A stretch of 64,000 nucleotides of DNA from Primulina eburnea (lineage: Eukaryota; Streptophyta; Magnoliopsida; Lamiales; Gesneriaceae), in contig NC_133101.1 of the NCBI RefSeq assembly GCF_022965805.1, positions 12,991,054-13,055,053 on the forward strand, in the 5' to 3' direction. The position numbers and the translations under genes were made by a program. The first letter of the stretch is position 1; each line of letters starts with the position of its first letter. The notes beneath the pieces were generated by a model. The model worked only from the letters and a program-made list of their open reading frames with translations, was not told where the DNA came from and did no database searches. Below are positions 1-11,976 of the stretch, one piece after another.

Positions 1-387
1 AGAACACAGGCCGAAGGGTATTGTGAAAAACTGCCTAGATCATTTCTGTGTTTGTGAAAGTGTCAATCAATGTCATGCAAGAATTACCAAGAATCAGATA
101 TCTGTCGTCTATTTGGCATCACAGACATACAACTTGTCTCTAAGAAACAATAGTATCAATAAACACGACAGTGCAAAATATTTGTGACTCCTAGGTTCTC
201 ATGAACACATATAAATCTCATGACCACAATTCAATTATCATCATCGTCCACACGTTTTACTTATCCATGACTTTTCCTATCAAATCTAGCATGCAATAAA
301 TAAAAAAATCAAACTAACTACTGATCGATAAAACAAAAAAAATTAAAAAAAATTTGCAGAAAAATTCTAACAAGCAACACAATTTTA
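1..387. other. Non-coding 3' internal region of the element
   Basis: This AT-rich stretch lies between the polypurine tract and the window edge. No credible ORF or LTR start is visible. It probably belongs to the untranslated 3' internal part of the flanking Athila-like element. Confidence 0.5.
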
Positions 388-399
388 CCCTCCCCCAAA
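388..399 (-). other. Polypurine tract
   Basis: On the minus strand this reads TTTGGGGGAGGG, preceded by the GGACAATG...TTAAG context typical of the 3' region of Athila/Tat elements. In such elements this tract can prime plus-strand DNA synthesis. Confidence 0.55.
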
Positions 400-687
400 C
401 TTAAAGTATGCATTGTCCTCGATGTATAGAAATAAAGAACATGACAACACATACCTCGCGCACGAGTGTCAAAACTCGGGCGCTCGAGTTGTTGTCCGCA
501 GCATCTGAGTCATCCATTTCCATGGGCTGCGGCGGTGATAGATCTGGTGGTAGGTAAAATTAACAACTAAGGACGTAAAATAAAATAAAATAATAAAAAC
601 AAAATGAATGCTAAAGAAAATAAATTGTGGGTTGCCTCCCACACAGCGCTTGGTTTAACGTCACCAGCCCGACTATACCAATCCTGT

Positions 688-2730
688 TCATGGTGGATCG
701 TATGATATCTTGGATGCCTTTATTTCCACCAGCCGACCTTCAACTTCCATGGTCATCTTTCCTCGTTTCACGTCAATAATAGCTCCAACGGCAGCCAATA
801 ATGGTCGTCCTAGAATGACATGAACGTTCTGACTGTTCTCAATATCAAGTACCACAAAATCTGCTAGAAGCCTTATTTTATCAATCTTAAGTTCAACATC
901 GTCCACAACACCCAGCGGTGTCCTGACCGATTTATCTGCCATTTGCAAGCTCTGTCCTGTGGGCTTTATCCTGCTCAATCCAAGTTTCTCGTAGAGAGAA
1001 CTTGGCATTATATTCACGCTCGCTCCTGAATCACAGATAGCATTTTCCACCAATTTACCCCCTATTTCACATGGTACTATAAATTCTCCGGGGTCTTGTA
1101 GCTTCTGAGGGAGATTTCCTTGCTTCTCCTTATCATCTCCTCCATTAAATGCCACCTCTTCCTGCTCTGCAAACTGAATGTTAGAGTGTAGGTTCTTGAG
1201 ATCTTCAAGACCCTTTTTCTTTTGAAAATCAGCCTTCAATTGTAAAAATCTTTGGGGGTAGGGAAGTAAAGAAATATCAACGCATTGATCAAAATCATAT
1301 CTCTTACCTTTCTTACCTCGGTTCCTTTTGCTTGGAGTTGGCTGATCAACTTTCTGTTCTTTGCTTACCACTCCAATCTCCTCATGCTGCATAAAAATAG
1401 CATTCACCTCTCTCAGATTTGGGTCTGCATTCTTTTGCACTGCACCTGATGGTTGAGATGTGAGTTGCTTCGTTATTTGCCCAACTTGGGACTCCAGGAT
1501 TTTCAAAGTAGCACCAATACTTGCCATGTGGGTTTCTAGGTTGTCAAGCCTAGACTCAGTCCTAGACATTCTCTTTCCAGATTCAGCAACAAACGTTCCG
1601 ACTAAATCCTCAAATGATGGCTTCCCTTCCCCATTTGATGTGATGAACCCCGGTGGAGGATTCAACACATTCTTATTGTTTGCATAAGAAAAATTTTCAT
1701 GGTTTCTCAAACCAGGGTGATAAGTGTTAGGGGGAGGGTTACCTCGGTATCCTCCATAGCCACGATTGTTATTGATGTACTGAGCTTCCTCCACAACTGG
1801 CTCTTCCGCAGCAGCCACCAATGCTACATCAGATGTAGATTGGCTTGGCTTGTTCATCGCTGCAATATGTGCTGTCAATGCCGAAACCTGTGCAGTCAGT
1901 GATGTGATAGGATCCACAACATAAACTCCAGCAGTCTTTTGTACTCTTGACCTCTCAGACGGCCACTGGTAGCTATTAATAGTCATCTGCTCAAGCAAAT
2001 CATAGGCTTGAGCAGGAGATTTGGCAAAGATTGTGCCACCTGCCGCTGCATCTACTGTTGTCCGAGTTTGACCATTCAACCCATTATAGAAAAGCTCAAT
2101 CTGTACCCAGTCTTCAAAGCCATGATTCGGGCACCTCCGCAACAACTCTTTATATCTTTCCCAAGCTTCATACAACTGCTCGAAGTCTGTCTGTCTAAAA
2201 GTGCTGATTTCAATCTTTAATTGTGCAGACTTCACAGGTGGAAAATATTTAGAAAGGAACTTCGTTGCCAGCTCTTGCCATGTCGTGATGCTTCCTAACG
2301 GCAGTGATTGGATCCATCCTCTTGCGTGATCCCTGAGAGAAAACGGAAACAAACGCAGTCTAATAATATCATCAGGAACATTATTAATCTTTACCGTATC
2401 TGTTATCTCCAGGAATGTCCTCAAATGAACGTGAGGATCAGAAGTGGCAGTTCCAGCGAACTGATTTTGTTGAACCATATTGATCAGGGCAGGCTTCATC
2501 TCGAAATTGTTGGCATTTATGGTCCCCCGAGCAATGCCAGAATAATGTGCATCGATCACTGGTCTGAAGTGATCTCTGATCGGTATAACCTCTGGCGGCA
2601 TATGTCTGTCATTCTCTCTGTTCTCAGCCATGTCTAGGATTTCTTCCCTTCTAGCTTTTCTTAGCCTCCGTGCAGTTCTTTCGATTTCTGGATCAAAGAT
2701 AAGTAAGTCAGGGCTTTGCGATCTTCGCAT
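688..2730 (-). CDS. Retrotransposon gag-protease polyprotein (Athila/Tat type)
   Basis: An intact 680-residue ORF. The gag capsid-type domain is at about residues 95-230 (FPFSLRDHARGWIQSLP and the LFYNGL segment). A proline- and glycine-rich stretch containing YGGYRGNPPP follows. The aspartic protease is near the C-terminus, with active-site CDSGAS at about residues 566-571 and a later ILGRPLL flap-like segment. I see no CCHC zinc knuckle. Gag would form the RNA-containing particle and the protease would mature it. The ORF stops just after the protease, whereas autonomous relatives continue into reverse transcriptase. The intact frame next to missing pol suggests use in trans by another element. 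Confidence 0.85.
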   Translation of the reverse strand: MRRSQSPDLLIFDPEIERTARRLRKARREEILDMAENRENDRHMPPEVIPIRDHFRPVIDAHYSGIARGTINANNFEMKPALINMVQQNQFAGTATSDPHVHLRTFLEITDTVKINNVPDDIIRLRLFPFSLRDHARGWIQSLPLGSITTWQELATKFLSKYFPPVKSAQLKIEISTFRQTDFEQLYEAWERYKELLRRCPNHGFEDWVQIELFYNGLNGQTRTTVDAAAGGTIFAKSPAQAYDLLEQMTINSYQWPSERSRVQKTAGVYVVDPITSLTAQVSALTAHIAAMNKPSQSTSDVALVAAAEEPVVEEAQYINNNRGYGGYRGNPPPNTYHPGLRNHENFSYANNKNVLNPPPGFITSNGEGKPSFEDLVGTFVAESGKRMSRTESRLDNLETHMASIGATLKILESQVGQITKQLTSQPSGAVQKNADPNLREVNAIFMQHEEIGVVSKEQKVDQPTPSKRNRGKKGKRYDFDQCVDISLLPYPQRFLQLKADFQKKKGLEDLKNLHSNIQFAEQEEVAFNGGDDKEKQGNLPQKLQDPGEFIVPCEIGGKLVENAICDSGASVNIMPSSLYEKLGLSRIKPTGQSLQMADKSVRTPLGVVDDVELKIDKIRLLADFVVLDIENSQNVHVILGRPLLAAVGAIIDVKRGKMTMEVEGRLVEIKASKISYDPP

Positions 2731-2853
2731 GCACTGTCACACAGAGAAAAATGAGTGAATCGCTAAATAAAATAAAATAAAATAAAAATAAAGGCTCTAA
2801 ATTAAAATCTAGACTAATTGGTAACAATACTGATATAAATTCAAATTTGACAC

Positions 2854-2871
2854 TCCCCGGCAACGGCGCCA
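2854..2871 (-). other. Primer binding site, tRNA-Asp type
   Basis: On the minus strand this reads TGGCGCCGTTGCCGGGG, complementary to a plant tRNA-Asp 3' end, seven bases inside the LTR. This primer is characteristic of Athila/Tat elements. Confidence 0.8.
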
Positions 2872-2877
2872 AAAACT

Positions 2878-4311
2878 TGTTGCGCGTTTTCTTAACTGCT
2901 CGCAAGCGCACGATGTCAAGTTATAGTAAAATGTACTTTTGAGTACAAGTATCGATCCCACGAGGAGTGTGTATAAAAATGTATATCAATTCTTGTAATT
3001 AAAATAGCCTCAAATTTATTTAGAAAAGTCAATAATCAGTTTTGTTTGTTTAAACGAATTAATTGAAAGCAAAGAATAAATTAAGTCACCGGATTGAGAA
3101 ATAAAAATGAGGGAAAGTATCTAGAGACATGACTTCACAAAGTTTCCACGATAATTATTCACGGTTTAATTTATAATCCTGAATTCCAATCGAATAATGG
3201 CCAAGAACACTTAGATTGTTTTATTCCCCCTTTCCCAAGTGACGAATAAAGTGTATCTATCAACTTCGATTCAATTATTCCTAATCAGAATCTACGTTTC
3301 ATAGATAAGCGCATACAATGTTCTTACTAAGCCTCGCTAAAGTTATACGCCTTCCGAACGCTATAAACATTCAACGATATGTCTCTAATGATCTATAATC
3401 CTAGTCCCTCTCCCGAGTTATAAGATTAATCAAACAACAAACAATTTATGGCCAGTAAATTGCAGTGCAGTAAACGCAGAGAACACAATTAAACGAAAGC
3501 AGAATTCAATCAATAAATAACGGTGTCAAATCATCGTTTCAACAGAGTTACGTCATTCTCCAGAATGAGAATTTAGTTCATCACGAAATCTAAATAAACA
3601 CAATGCATGTTTGAAGATTCAGACATTGAGTTACACGAAAATATAAAAACGAAAGATAAAAGACAAATCCGAAGTGTCGTCTCTGTGTCTAGATCCGTCG
3701 TTCTTCGTATCTGCGATCGATCTTCGCGTTCCGGATCTTCGTCTCTTGATTTCTCCAGCCCTCCGAGGTGTTTTCTCTACCAAAACGGCTGCCCCCCTCT
3801 GACCTAGACGATTCGCGAATTTATACATTTTCTGGACGCGGCGTGCGCGCGGTGGCGCGACTTCGGGCGCTGCTGCGCGTGCCGTGCTGCTCATCTGCCC
3901 GTGTTTGTGCGCGTGCGGTCGCGCAAGAAGTAGTGCGAGGGCGCGTTTGTCTCGGGTGTGCGCGCGCGATAGCGCTTGTAGTGGCGCTGGCGCGCCACGC
4001 TCTCGGGTCTTCCTCTTGCTTTAATGCGCGCGCGGTAGCGCGAGAAGTCGCGCTATGGCGCGCGCACCACTGTCGATCATCCTGCACATCATTTCGCGCG
4101 GCTGCGCGTGATCTCGCGCGGGCGCGCGCGATGCTCTGTCCGAGGATTTTATGGCGCTATGTCTTCTTGTCTCTACTCGGCTTTGTGTCCGCTATTTTCT
4201 CCATTCCTGAAATGACAAGCAAAACAAACCAAAAACGCATAATTCTGTTCGAAACAAGCATAATTCAAAATGGAATTTAATCTAAAATAAGTGAAAATCT
4301 TACACTTATCA
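2878..4311 (-). repeat. 5' LTR of the Athila-like element
   Basis: About 1434 bp, reading TGATAAGTGT... to ...CGCAACA on the minus strand, directly followed by the primer binding site. Its U3/R portion has a strongly CG-rich block at 3836-4140. The partner LTR is outside the window, so its age cannot be judged. Confidence 0.7.
3836..4140. repeat. CG-dinucleotide-rich block inside LTR
   Basis: Dense runs of GCGCGCG and short GCGCGNNNGCGCG units interrupt an AT-rich LTR. ORFs across it are Arg/Ala low-complexity and not credible as genes. The block is a likely target for CG methylation. Confidence 0.6.
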
Positions 4312-4633
4312 CTAATATTGCGACTGTTTGATAAACTCGTCGTTATTTTGTGCAACGGATTTTTTACCCGTCGCATTATGCGACGGTCTTGTATTCTACC
4401 CATCATTATTTTGTAGCGACAGTTTTAGGAAACCGTCTCTTATTTTGACAAGCAACGGTTTTATTAAAAATTGTCGCTATTATAGCGACGGTTTAAGGAA
4501 AACAATCGCTATAATAGTGACGGTTTTAATAAAACAGTCGCCGATCTAGATCGGCGACGGTTTGGCATAAACCGTCGCCATAATAACGACGGTTAAGCAA
4601 CAACCGTCGTCGATCTAGATCGGCGACGGTTTT

Positions 4634-7466
4634 TGTAAAGGCCTGAAATCCTTACTTGAAAATTTGTGGAAAATTAAAATTTTCTTTTTTAATAATTAAA
4701 ATGTCTCAATCACAAGTTAAACTGATAAATAATGTTTGATATTCAAAATAGCAATGGAAGAAATCTAATGTTTGCAAAATAATGACTTAAAAATAATTCA
4801 GCAACATAAAAACTTGGTTTGAATTAAAAAAATAAATGCTAAAATGAGGTCCTCGGGTTCAACTACTGCCGACTCGAGCTGGCTCACTGGTCCCCGCCCT
4901 CGGTCCTGAGATCATCAATACCTACAACAATCAAGTCTAGTGAGTCTAAAGACTCAGCATGCATATATCGTAAATAACGAGTAAATAAATAATAAAATCG
5001 CATGCAAGTGAAAATATCATGTCGTGAGGCAAAACGTAAAATATCGTTTCATGATTAATTATAATACGTGCATAACTGAGCTGAAAATCATAGTGAAAAT
5101 GTTTGCTCCTTAAGGCCCTGTAATGAAATAAATTGTAATAATTTTTTTGGTGAGATTATGGTCTACGCAAGTGGTCCCTGAACTGAACAGACCGGTAACT
5201 GACGACCGGGCCGGTAACTGACGACCCGGGGAAACTGACCGGTAACTGGCGACCGGGTGAAACTAATCGGTAACTGAACTGACCGGGAACTGAACTGACC
5301 GGTAACTGGCGACCGGATGAAATAATAATCCCAAGATAGTAAAGTGACCCCAAGCAATATCGCATAAATCTCAAAATGAATATTTTGCACGGGATATAAT
5401 TAAATAACATCATTAAATATGAAAAATTTCGATCTTCTTGCATTAAAATCATGTACTTGCGATATTTAAAAATACCTATATGGCTTGATTGAAGAGTGAA
5501 AGAAGATATAAACATGCCTTGGTTTGTTTTGACAGAAAACAAACGAAATAACGACGCGGCGCGGCGGAGACGGAGTGCTCTTCACTTTCTTACTTTTTCT
5601 CTCTTAATTCCTTTAAACCAAGCATGCACCATAATTATTATAATAGCGTAAAAATTGTAAACGTGATGCATGAACATTTAAAAATATCATGATTTGTGCT
5701 CAGGGCGCTGCCAGGACCAAAATCTCTCCCCGGGTGCAAAATGACCATTTTGCCCCTGGAAACCAAAAAATTATCGTTTTAACCCTGGTCCTCTAAAATT
5801 GACCCGAAGCTTACCAAACTCCTTAAAATGTCCCAAAACATTAATAAAATATTCTTAGAAGTAAATTCGAGCCCATATCATAACTTATCTAATTCGTTTT
5901 TAAAACTTGGACCGGGGTCCCGATTTTAACCCGAATCGAATCGAAACTTAACCGAATTTTTCCCAACTTTTTATCATATTTTAAAAACACTATAGTGATT
6001 CTAAAATCTTATCTTCATGCCATTAAACCTACGGCTGATGGTCCAACAAGTGAAATAAAATCTCGGCCACTCCCACTTGCACTATCATTCATCCTATACA
6101 TGGCTCCACCCCCTTCAATCCCTCGGTCCACTTCTTATCACCCATTTCCAGCCTTTAAAATCTCACCCTTAAGACCATAAGAGACCTGCTAAACTAAGCT
6201 AAACCAAAGCGAGAGGCAGCTGTACAAATCCTGTGTAGAACCGCAACACAACCAAAAGATCACACCCGAGACTCCCCTTAGCGCTTGACCTTGATCGAAC
6301 CACTATGAGAACAGATCAAGCAGCTGTCAAGCCTCTCCCAGCCGTGTCTTCAGCCCACCAGGGCCTAGTACGTGGCTCGGTTCAGCCCTCGTGCCGCTGG
6401 TTCGACCTCTCCCTCGCTCACCACCCAAAAGCGAGAAAACCCTTCCATCCTACACCTCTCGGCCTAAGCACGCTCCCACCCCCAACGTGATTCCACCTTA
6501 CTGACCTTGAAACCCCGACCTTTATACTGTCCCTAACCACTGCAGCCGACAGCCCTTGCAAGCCACAACAACAAAACCGTGAGTTGCACAAATGAAACGC
6601 ATGCATGAAAGAAAACGAAGCTACCGATGAAAACATGAAGGAACGCAAGTACGACACGCATAAAAGCAATTAATTAGCGTAGATGATGCAGCAATGAAGG
6701 TACACAACGTGCCTGAAGATTCTTGGTACAAAATTTCTCGAAGGAATGAGCTTGAGTTTGAAGAACAAAGAAGAACCGAATTCCCTTGCTGTAGCACTCA
6801 CGAGGAGGCTGATGAGTGGAAGGGGTGGGAGGCTGAGTGGAGAGAATTTAGTTTAGGTTAAACGAGTTTTAGGGTTAATTAGTGCTTAGGAGCTTTAATA
6901 AATAATAAACAAATGGTTAATGGGCCCTCAATTATTTAATTAAAAGTTTAAAAGAGTATTAAGCTCAATAAGCTTAAAAGTGGGCCCATTAAATCCAAAC
7001 ACGCTATCGAAAAATATTTCGTGTTGGAAAGATTTTGAAAATATTAGCCGAACCCTTAAAAAGTCCCCCGATTCGATAAAATTTACGTACCGATAAAAAT
7101 AAAAATCCTGCGGGTAAAAATACCCAAAAATTCCCATTTTTGAAAAATACACTAACAAACGCTTTAAATTAATTTATAAATATAAATCGTGTAATAAAAT
7201 AATTTTCCTGAAAATTCTCCGGTCTCCGTTCCTCGTTCGAGCGTGAAATGCAACTTAAAAAATCTTAATGCATGAAATTTTAAAATTTCATGAATTAAAT
7301 TCTACTATGCATGAATTATGCATGAAATGCATAAAAATAATTAAACATAAATTGATGAAATAGACATGCATTTAATTCTTTAAAATAATTTAATCAAATA
7401 CCAAAGAAATTTAATAATTTGCTTGCACGTGGTTCACGTGGACCTTCAGATTTTTGGGATGTTACA
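4634..7466 (-). mobile_element. Solo LTR of a Ty3 chromovirus-like element
   Basis: A 2833-bp unit bounded by TGTAAAGGCC and GGGATGTTACA, with a 5-bp target duplication GTTTT on each side (4629-4633 and 7467-7471). It has no primer binding site, polypurine tract or pol segment. The minus-strand reading TGTAACATCC...GGCCTTTACA resembles LTRs of Tekay/Del-type chromoviruses. A solo LTR arises by recombination between the two LTRs of a full element. It interrupts the GCGACGG repeat tract, so it is younger than that tract. Confidence 0.75.
5186..5318. repeat. Degenerate tandem repeat in solo LTR
   Basis: Repeated units built from ACCGGTAACTG and GCGACCGGG, with variable spacing, about six copies. 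It lies inside the solo LTR and has no coding meaning. Confidence 0.7.
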
Positions 7467-7960
7467 GTTTTTACCAAAACTGTCGCTATTATCGTGACGG
7501 TTTTGGTTGAACCGTTGCTATATAGCGACGGTTTTATTAAAAACCGTCGCTATAATTCTATATATACCGAGGTTCGAAGACATTTTCTTAAACGATTTTT
7601 CGTCTATCTCTAGTAGTAGTTAAACTCTATCAATTTTTCGAAGTTTCGTTTTTTTAATTTTGTACTAACATTTTTTCGTATTTATTTCGAAGATTTGCTC
7701 GTCGGTACGATCTTCCAGCGTTACGTGGAGCTGCATATCTTCGCGCAAATCAGGTTTTATTTTTTTTCCCCCGAAAATTTACTACATAATTTTAATTTTT
7801 GAGTAGTAGTTTTTTTTATGCATTTTGTGGTTACAAACCGTCGCTTCTTAAACGGCGGTTTTTTTTAAAAAAATCGCCGTTTAATATAGCGACGGCTTTT
7901 TCAATTCCGTCGCTTAATATAGCGACGACTTTTTCAATACCGTCGCTAACCTTTGGATGT

Positions 7961-8486
7961 TCAATTTTAAATTTTAATTTTGTTCAAATAAAATATTTTG
8001 ACTTTTTATAATCAAAACTAGCTATTATAAATAGATAAATATAAGTTTTCAATAGTCCAACTTTTAGAAATAGCTTCAATATCATCCATTATCACATTTT
8101 AAAGAAATAAAGACATTTATCTTTTATGTTTATCCAACTTGGGTATTTGGTAAGCGTAAATTCACTCGCATCCAAGATTGACTAATGTTTCAACTTTATT
8201 TCTTCAATGCTTGTTGCTTCCTCAATATCCATTGTTTTTGCCATCAAAGCGAGAAATCCCTAAATCCACATAAAAATAAATATTTTTATTTTTTCTAATA
8301 ATATAAAATAGAAGATTTTTTTTAGTCTTCTAGTCTAGTCTAGGAAATACAAATATATGTAGGTTATATGGTGTAATTCGATTTGGACTATTCAAGCTGT
8401 TTCACAAATTAGGTCGAAGCATCTAATCCGCTTCACTCCAAAATAATAAAACGCCGCTCTGCTTTCTATTTCAATTCTCTTCAACA
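7961..8486. other. Upstream region of the TFIIIC90-like gene
   Basis: AT-rich sequence between the transposon remnant and the start codon at 8487. It must hold the gene's promoter and 5' leader, but I cannot point to a convincing TATA box or other element. Confidence 0.35.
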
Positions 8487-10113
8487 ATGTCTTCCCGCTT
8501 CCAAGAAGCGGTGCTCGTATCAGCGCCTTGTTATCCGAACGCTGTTGCTTGGTCCGAAGAGAATCTGGTGGCGGTCGCTCCTAGTAGCCTCGTTACGATC
8601 CTGGTAATTGTTAACTTTTCAAAGTTTGCTGATTTTAGATTGAATTGCTTTGATGCAATTTTACTGATACGATGTATAGCATTTGAGTCTCCACATTGAA
8701 ATTGCTCAAGTTCAGAAGTATCCTGACATTCAATCTGTTCTAGCTGAGTTTTTAGTTGATCAAGAATTTTGGGCTGTCAAGTGATTCTGTTAGTGTGAGG
8801 ATTATGCAGATGACATTATTGACCATGCACTGACATGAACAAGAATCAATGACCACTGATTCTGAGTCCAGTATTCTGTGATCCACCTGATGGGATCTGA
8901 TCCCATGACTTAGGAAAGACAACTACTAAATCAATTGATTGCATATAATGTAATAATATTTCTGAATAGCATGCTTATTTTTTAGCCAAAGATTTTTGCA
9001 TTGTTATTGAATTTTAAACGCCAAATTTATGCTTACATTTTAATCTACCTGATCTTCATAACTGGTCTGGAAGCTGTTTTATGTTGGAGTTCAATACAGG
9101 GTCTGATTTGAATTTGATAGAGAATCTTATAGTAGTTGGTCTATATAATTCATATTACCTTACTTTTTATTTGTTTTTTCAAATTAGGATTTAATTTTAT
9201 ACTGTTTGATGTAGCCTTCGAATCACTGGTATATGCTTGTTGTTCACTTGGTTAGAATCCTGCTAAACCTTCTGGAGCTGGATGTCGAGGTGTAATTTCT
9301 GTTCTCCCAAGCAAGCCTTTTTCCATTGGTGTCATAAATGTTGGAGGTACGTAGAATCATATTAAAAAATGAATTTCATAGTTTTGAATGAGCTCATTGT
9401 ATGTATGTATGTATGTACACAATTTGGATGCCATTTGGATTTCTGGGTTTGTGGTTTTACAGTGCAAATGAAAATTAATTTTGAGTTGAGGTTTCAAGTA
9501 CTTTTTATTTTCTCAGGTCACTGCATTTGATTTTGTTTTCATTTTGTCACAGGGATAGAGTTTCTCTCTGGGTGCTTGTTGCCAATGCATGTGTCGAGGG
9601 ATACACGGCCATGTGTTAGGTCAATTTCCTGGTCTCCTGCAGGTCTTGCTAGCAATGTTGGGTACTGATACCATTACCCCTAATCGAAGTTTTTGTTTGA
9701 GTATGCAACGCAAGTTGCCTCCCTGAATTAATTCTACATTTTGCTATGAATCGTGCAGTTGTTTGCTTGCTGTTTGCACCAATAGGGGACGCGTCAAACT
9801 TGACCGCTTTCCCTTCTGTGATTTTTCGGCTGAATGGATTGAGGTATTAAGTATTTTATAAATGAAGCTTTCAAGACGTAGTGGTGGCAGTACCAGAATT
9901 ATGGTTCGAGCTTCTTGTCTCTTCACTTTAATAATCTTCCTGAACCAAAAAAAAATATGGTGAAAATTTTAGCAATGGAATTGTTTCAATTCTTGTGTCT
10001 ATAGATGCTCTTAATTATGTTCTTACTGTTGGTTCTGTGTTGGTTATGAGGCCACGAGTAGATTCATATTTGTGCTAATGTGTAAATTTGTTGTGTTAGG
10101 ACTGGAGGCTTTG

Positions 10114-11923
10114 TGTCACGCCCCGAGTCCGAAGCGTCGGTGACATCCGGCATTGTTCACAATTAAATTGAAAACAATAAAGCCTCGTATCAATCAAACC
10201 AGTCTTTTTCATAAATGGAATATTGTCTTACAATGACAAAGGAATAAAATACATCAGAATTTTCGAAATGAAACAAAAGGAAAGATAGACGTTCTTTGAA
10301 TTGTTGATTTCAGCAGTCGATCACCATCCCCAGAATGTCTCTTGCTCCTCCTCATTAACTCGTTCCTCAGTTTTATCTGAAATTTGTAAGGGGTGAGTGT
10401 TTTGGGAAAACACTCAGCAAGTGGGGGTCGATCGATTCCAAAGATACATATCGAACTTAATTATTTAAAACATTTCTTTAACATACTTTTAAAACTAATG
10501 TCCTTAACTTGGCAAAACGGAAACGAATCGAATAAGAGACAGAACTTATCAAATGATTAAGAGCAAAACAGAAGCAATACATATCCTTTCAATTCGGAAC
10601 AGAACATATCAGAACAAACAAAACACTGTTACTCATCTCATTTCCATGGTCAAATTGTCCCCAATATGTTAGTCCTCTAAGGGGTGAGGCCAGAACATGG
10701 TTTTATACCCACCAATGGGGGCCGAACAGAACATGGTTTTATACCCACCAATGGGGGCCGAACAGAACTACAATTCTCGTTCCATTTCAAATTGACTCGT
10801 AACAGTGCAAACAGAATTCAGACTTTTCCAGACGGAATTTATCGGGGTTTCAGATTTTCAAAGTTGAACAGAACTTAACAGAATTGCAGATAGACACAGC
10901 GGAATCAAAGAATTCGAATAATAAAAGGAAACACATAATCGATCGAATATTCAAAAATAACACATAAGGTTTTTCGAAAAGTTGGACACACATAATAATA
11001 AGTCGTGTCATTCATATGCGAGATTTAAAAATACAACAAAATACTTAGTCAAAAGCCCACTTACAGTAGTTGAAGGTTGATTCGAAATCACCAACTTTGG
11101 CGCGAACTTGCTTCTCGGACTTTTGGCAGCACTTCGGCGTAACTCCTACAATTACTGTCTTCGCTTTGGCAGAACTTCGACGTGATTCTTTTTAATAACT
11201 GCACTGCACGAAATCCCTTCCTTTTCTCCTTGCTTGCTTGACCGAAATTTGAGAGAGTAAGGGGGAAGGGGAAAGCCGAAACCTTGCTTGGTTTTTGAAG
11301 CACCTTTCCATCAATTTTGGGGTAGTATTTATAGGCCACACTTTGCCCCTTGGCATACCATTTGGTCGACCACTTGGTCTCCAAGAAATGGATTAATTGT
11401 GATCATTAAGGTGGTCAAAGACTAGTAAATTCTCAAGCTCCATATCAAGCACCAAAAGCCATCTCTTGCATCATTATTGTGTCTTGATCTCTTAGCTCAT
11501 CCCTTAGCTTTTCCATGGATTTCTTCAAAGGTTATTTCTTGCACCATTATCTTGTCCAAAACTTTAGCTTATCTTTTAGCTCCATTTGTGGTCTTGTTAG
11601 GACAAGCTTGGTTGAGCTTCTTCGAGCTGGAAGATTGCATCCTCGAGCTGAGGTTTTACTCTTCCCGTGAAAACTCTTCGATGATTGCCATTACTTGTAG
11701 CTTGGACTCCGGTTGAGCTAATCCTCGAGCTTTGAAGTTGCTTCCTCGAGTTAAATTAATCCTCGAGCTTTGAAGTTGCTTCCTCGAGTTAAATTTAATG
11801 AAAATCCTAGTTAACATTCAAGTTATCTATTTGGAATGAAAATTTCCGAGCTTAGTTTGAGTTAAACTTCAAGTTCGTATTACTTACTTGATTTGCTTTG
11901 GTCGAAATTTCCGGGTTCTCACA
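10114..11923 (-). repeat. 3' LTR of young chromovirus
   Basis: Begins TGTCACGCCCCGAG and ends GGGTTCTCACA in plus orientation. It contains two internal tandem duplications: a 37-bp unit around 10693-10766 (ATACCCACCAATGGGGG) and a 37-bp unit around 11722-11798 (CCTCGAGCTTTGAAG). Both are also present in the partner LTR. Confidence 0.93.
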
Positions 11924-11935
11924 TCCCTCCCTCCT
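11924..11935 (-). other. Polypurine tract of young chromovirus
   Basis: The minus strand reads AAGGAGGGAGGGA directly beside the 3' LTR, preceded by the GAGGACGAAACTTT context common in chromoviruses. Confidence 0.8.
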
Positions 11936-11976
11936 TATTGAAAGTTTCGTCCTCGAAACTTGCATTAGCTTGATCA

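Larger units (their letters stand above)
1..4311 (-). mobile_element. Athila/Tat-type Ty3 element, non-autonomous, 3' end outside window
   Basis: Read on the minus strand, the order is LTR (4311 to 2878), a tRNA-Asp-type primer binding site, a gag-protease ORF, and then a polypurine tract of the type seen before the 3' end of Athila elements. Only about 290 bases separate the gag-protease stop from the polypurine tract. There is no room for reverse transcriptase, RNase H or integrase. This fits a GAG-only non-autonomous derivative that depends on a related element for copying. The 3' LTR must lie left of position 1, so the true end and target duplication cannot be seen. Confidence 0.75.
4312..7960. 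mobile_element. CACTA-like non-autonomous DNA transposon remnant (interrupted)
   Basis: Two blocks, 4312-4628 and 7472-7960, consist of alternating direct and inverted copies of a short motif, GCGACGGTTTT and its complement AAAACCGTCGC. They include a perfect 22-bp palindrome centred on TCTAGA at 4537-4558 and a near copy at 4604-4629. Sub-terminal arrays of this kind are typical of plant CACTA elements. I did not find a clean CACTA terminus at both ends or a transposase, so the class is an inference. The left end abuts the Athila-like LTR and the middle is split by a solo LTR. Confidence 0.45.

Noticed and set aside
3768..4280. 170-residue Arg/Ala-rich ORF (plus strand)
   Set aside because: It runs through the CG-rich low-complexity block of an LTR and has no domain. 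It is an effect of base composition.
8487..8699. Single-exon 70-residue protein at the start of the TFIIIC90-like gene
   Set aside because: Only the first 39 codons resemble the family. A GT splice site follows at 8604 and the next exon continues the homology at 9256.
10684..10878. Short ORF containing a repeated EHGFIPTNGG peptide, seen again at 18567
   Set aside because: It is the tandem 37-bp duplication in the LTR. It appears in both LTRs because they are copies, not because a gene is conserved.
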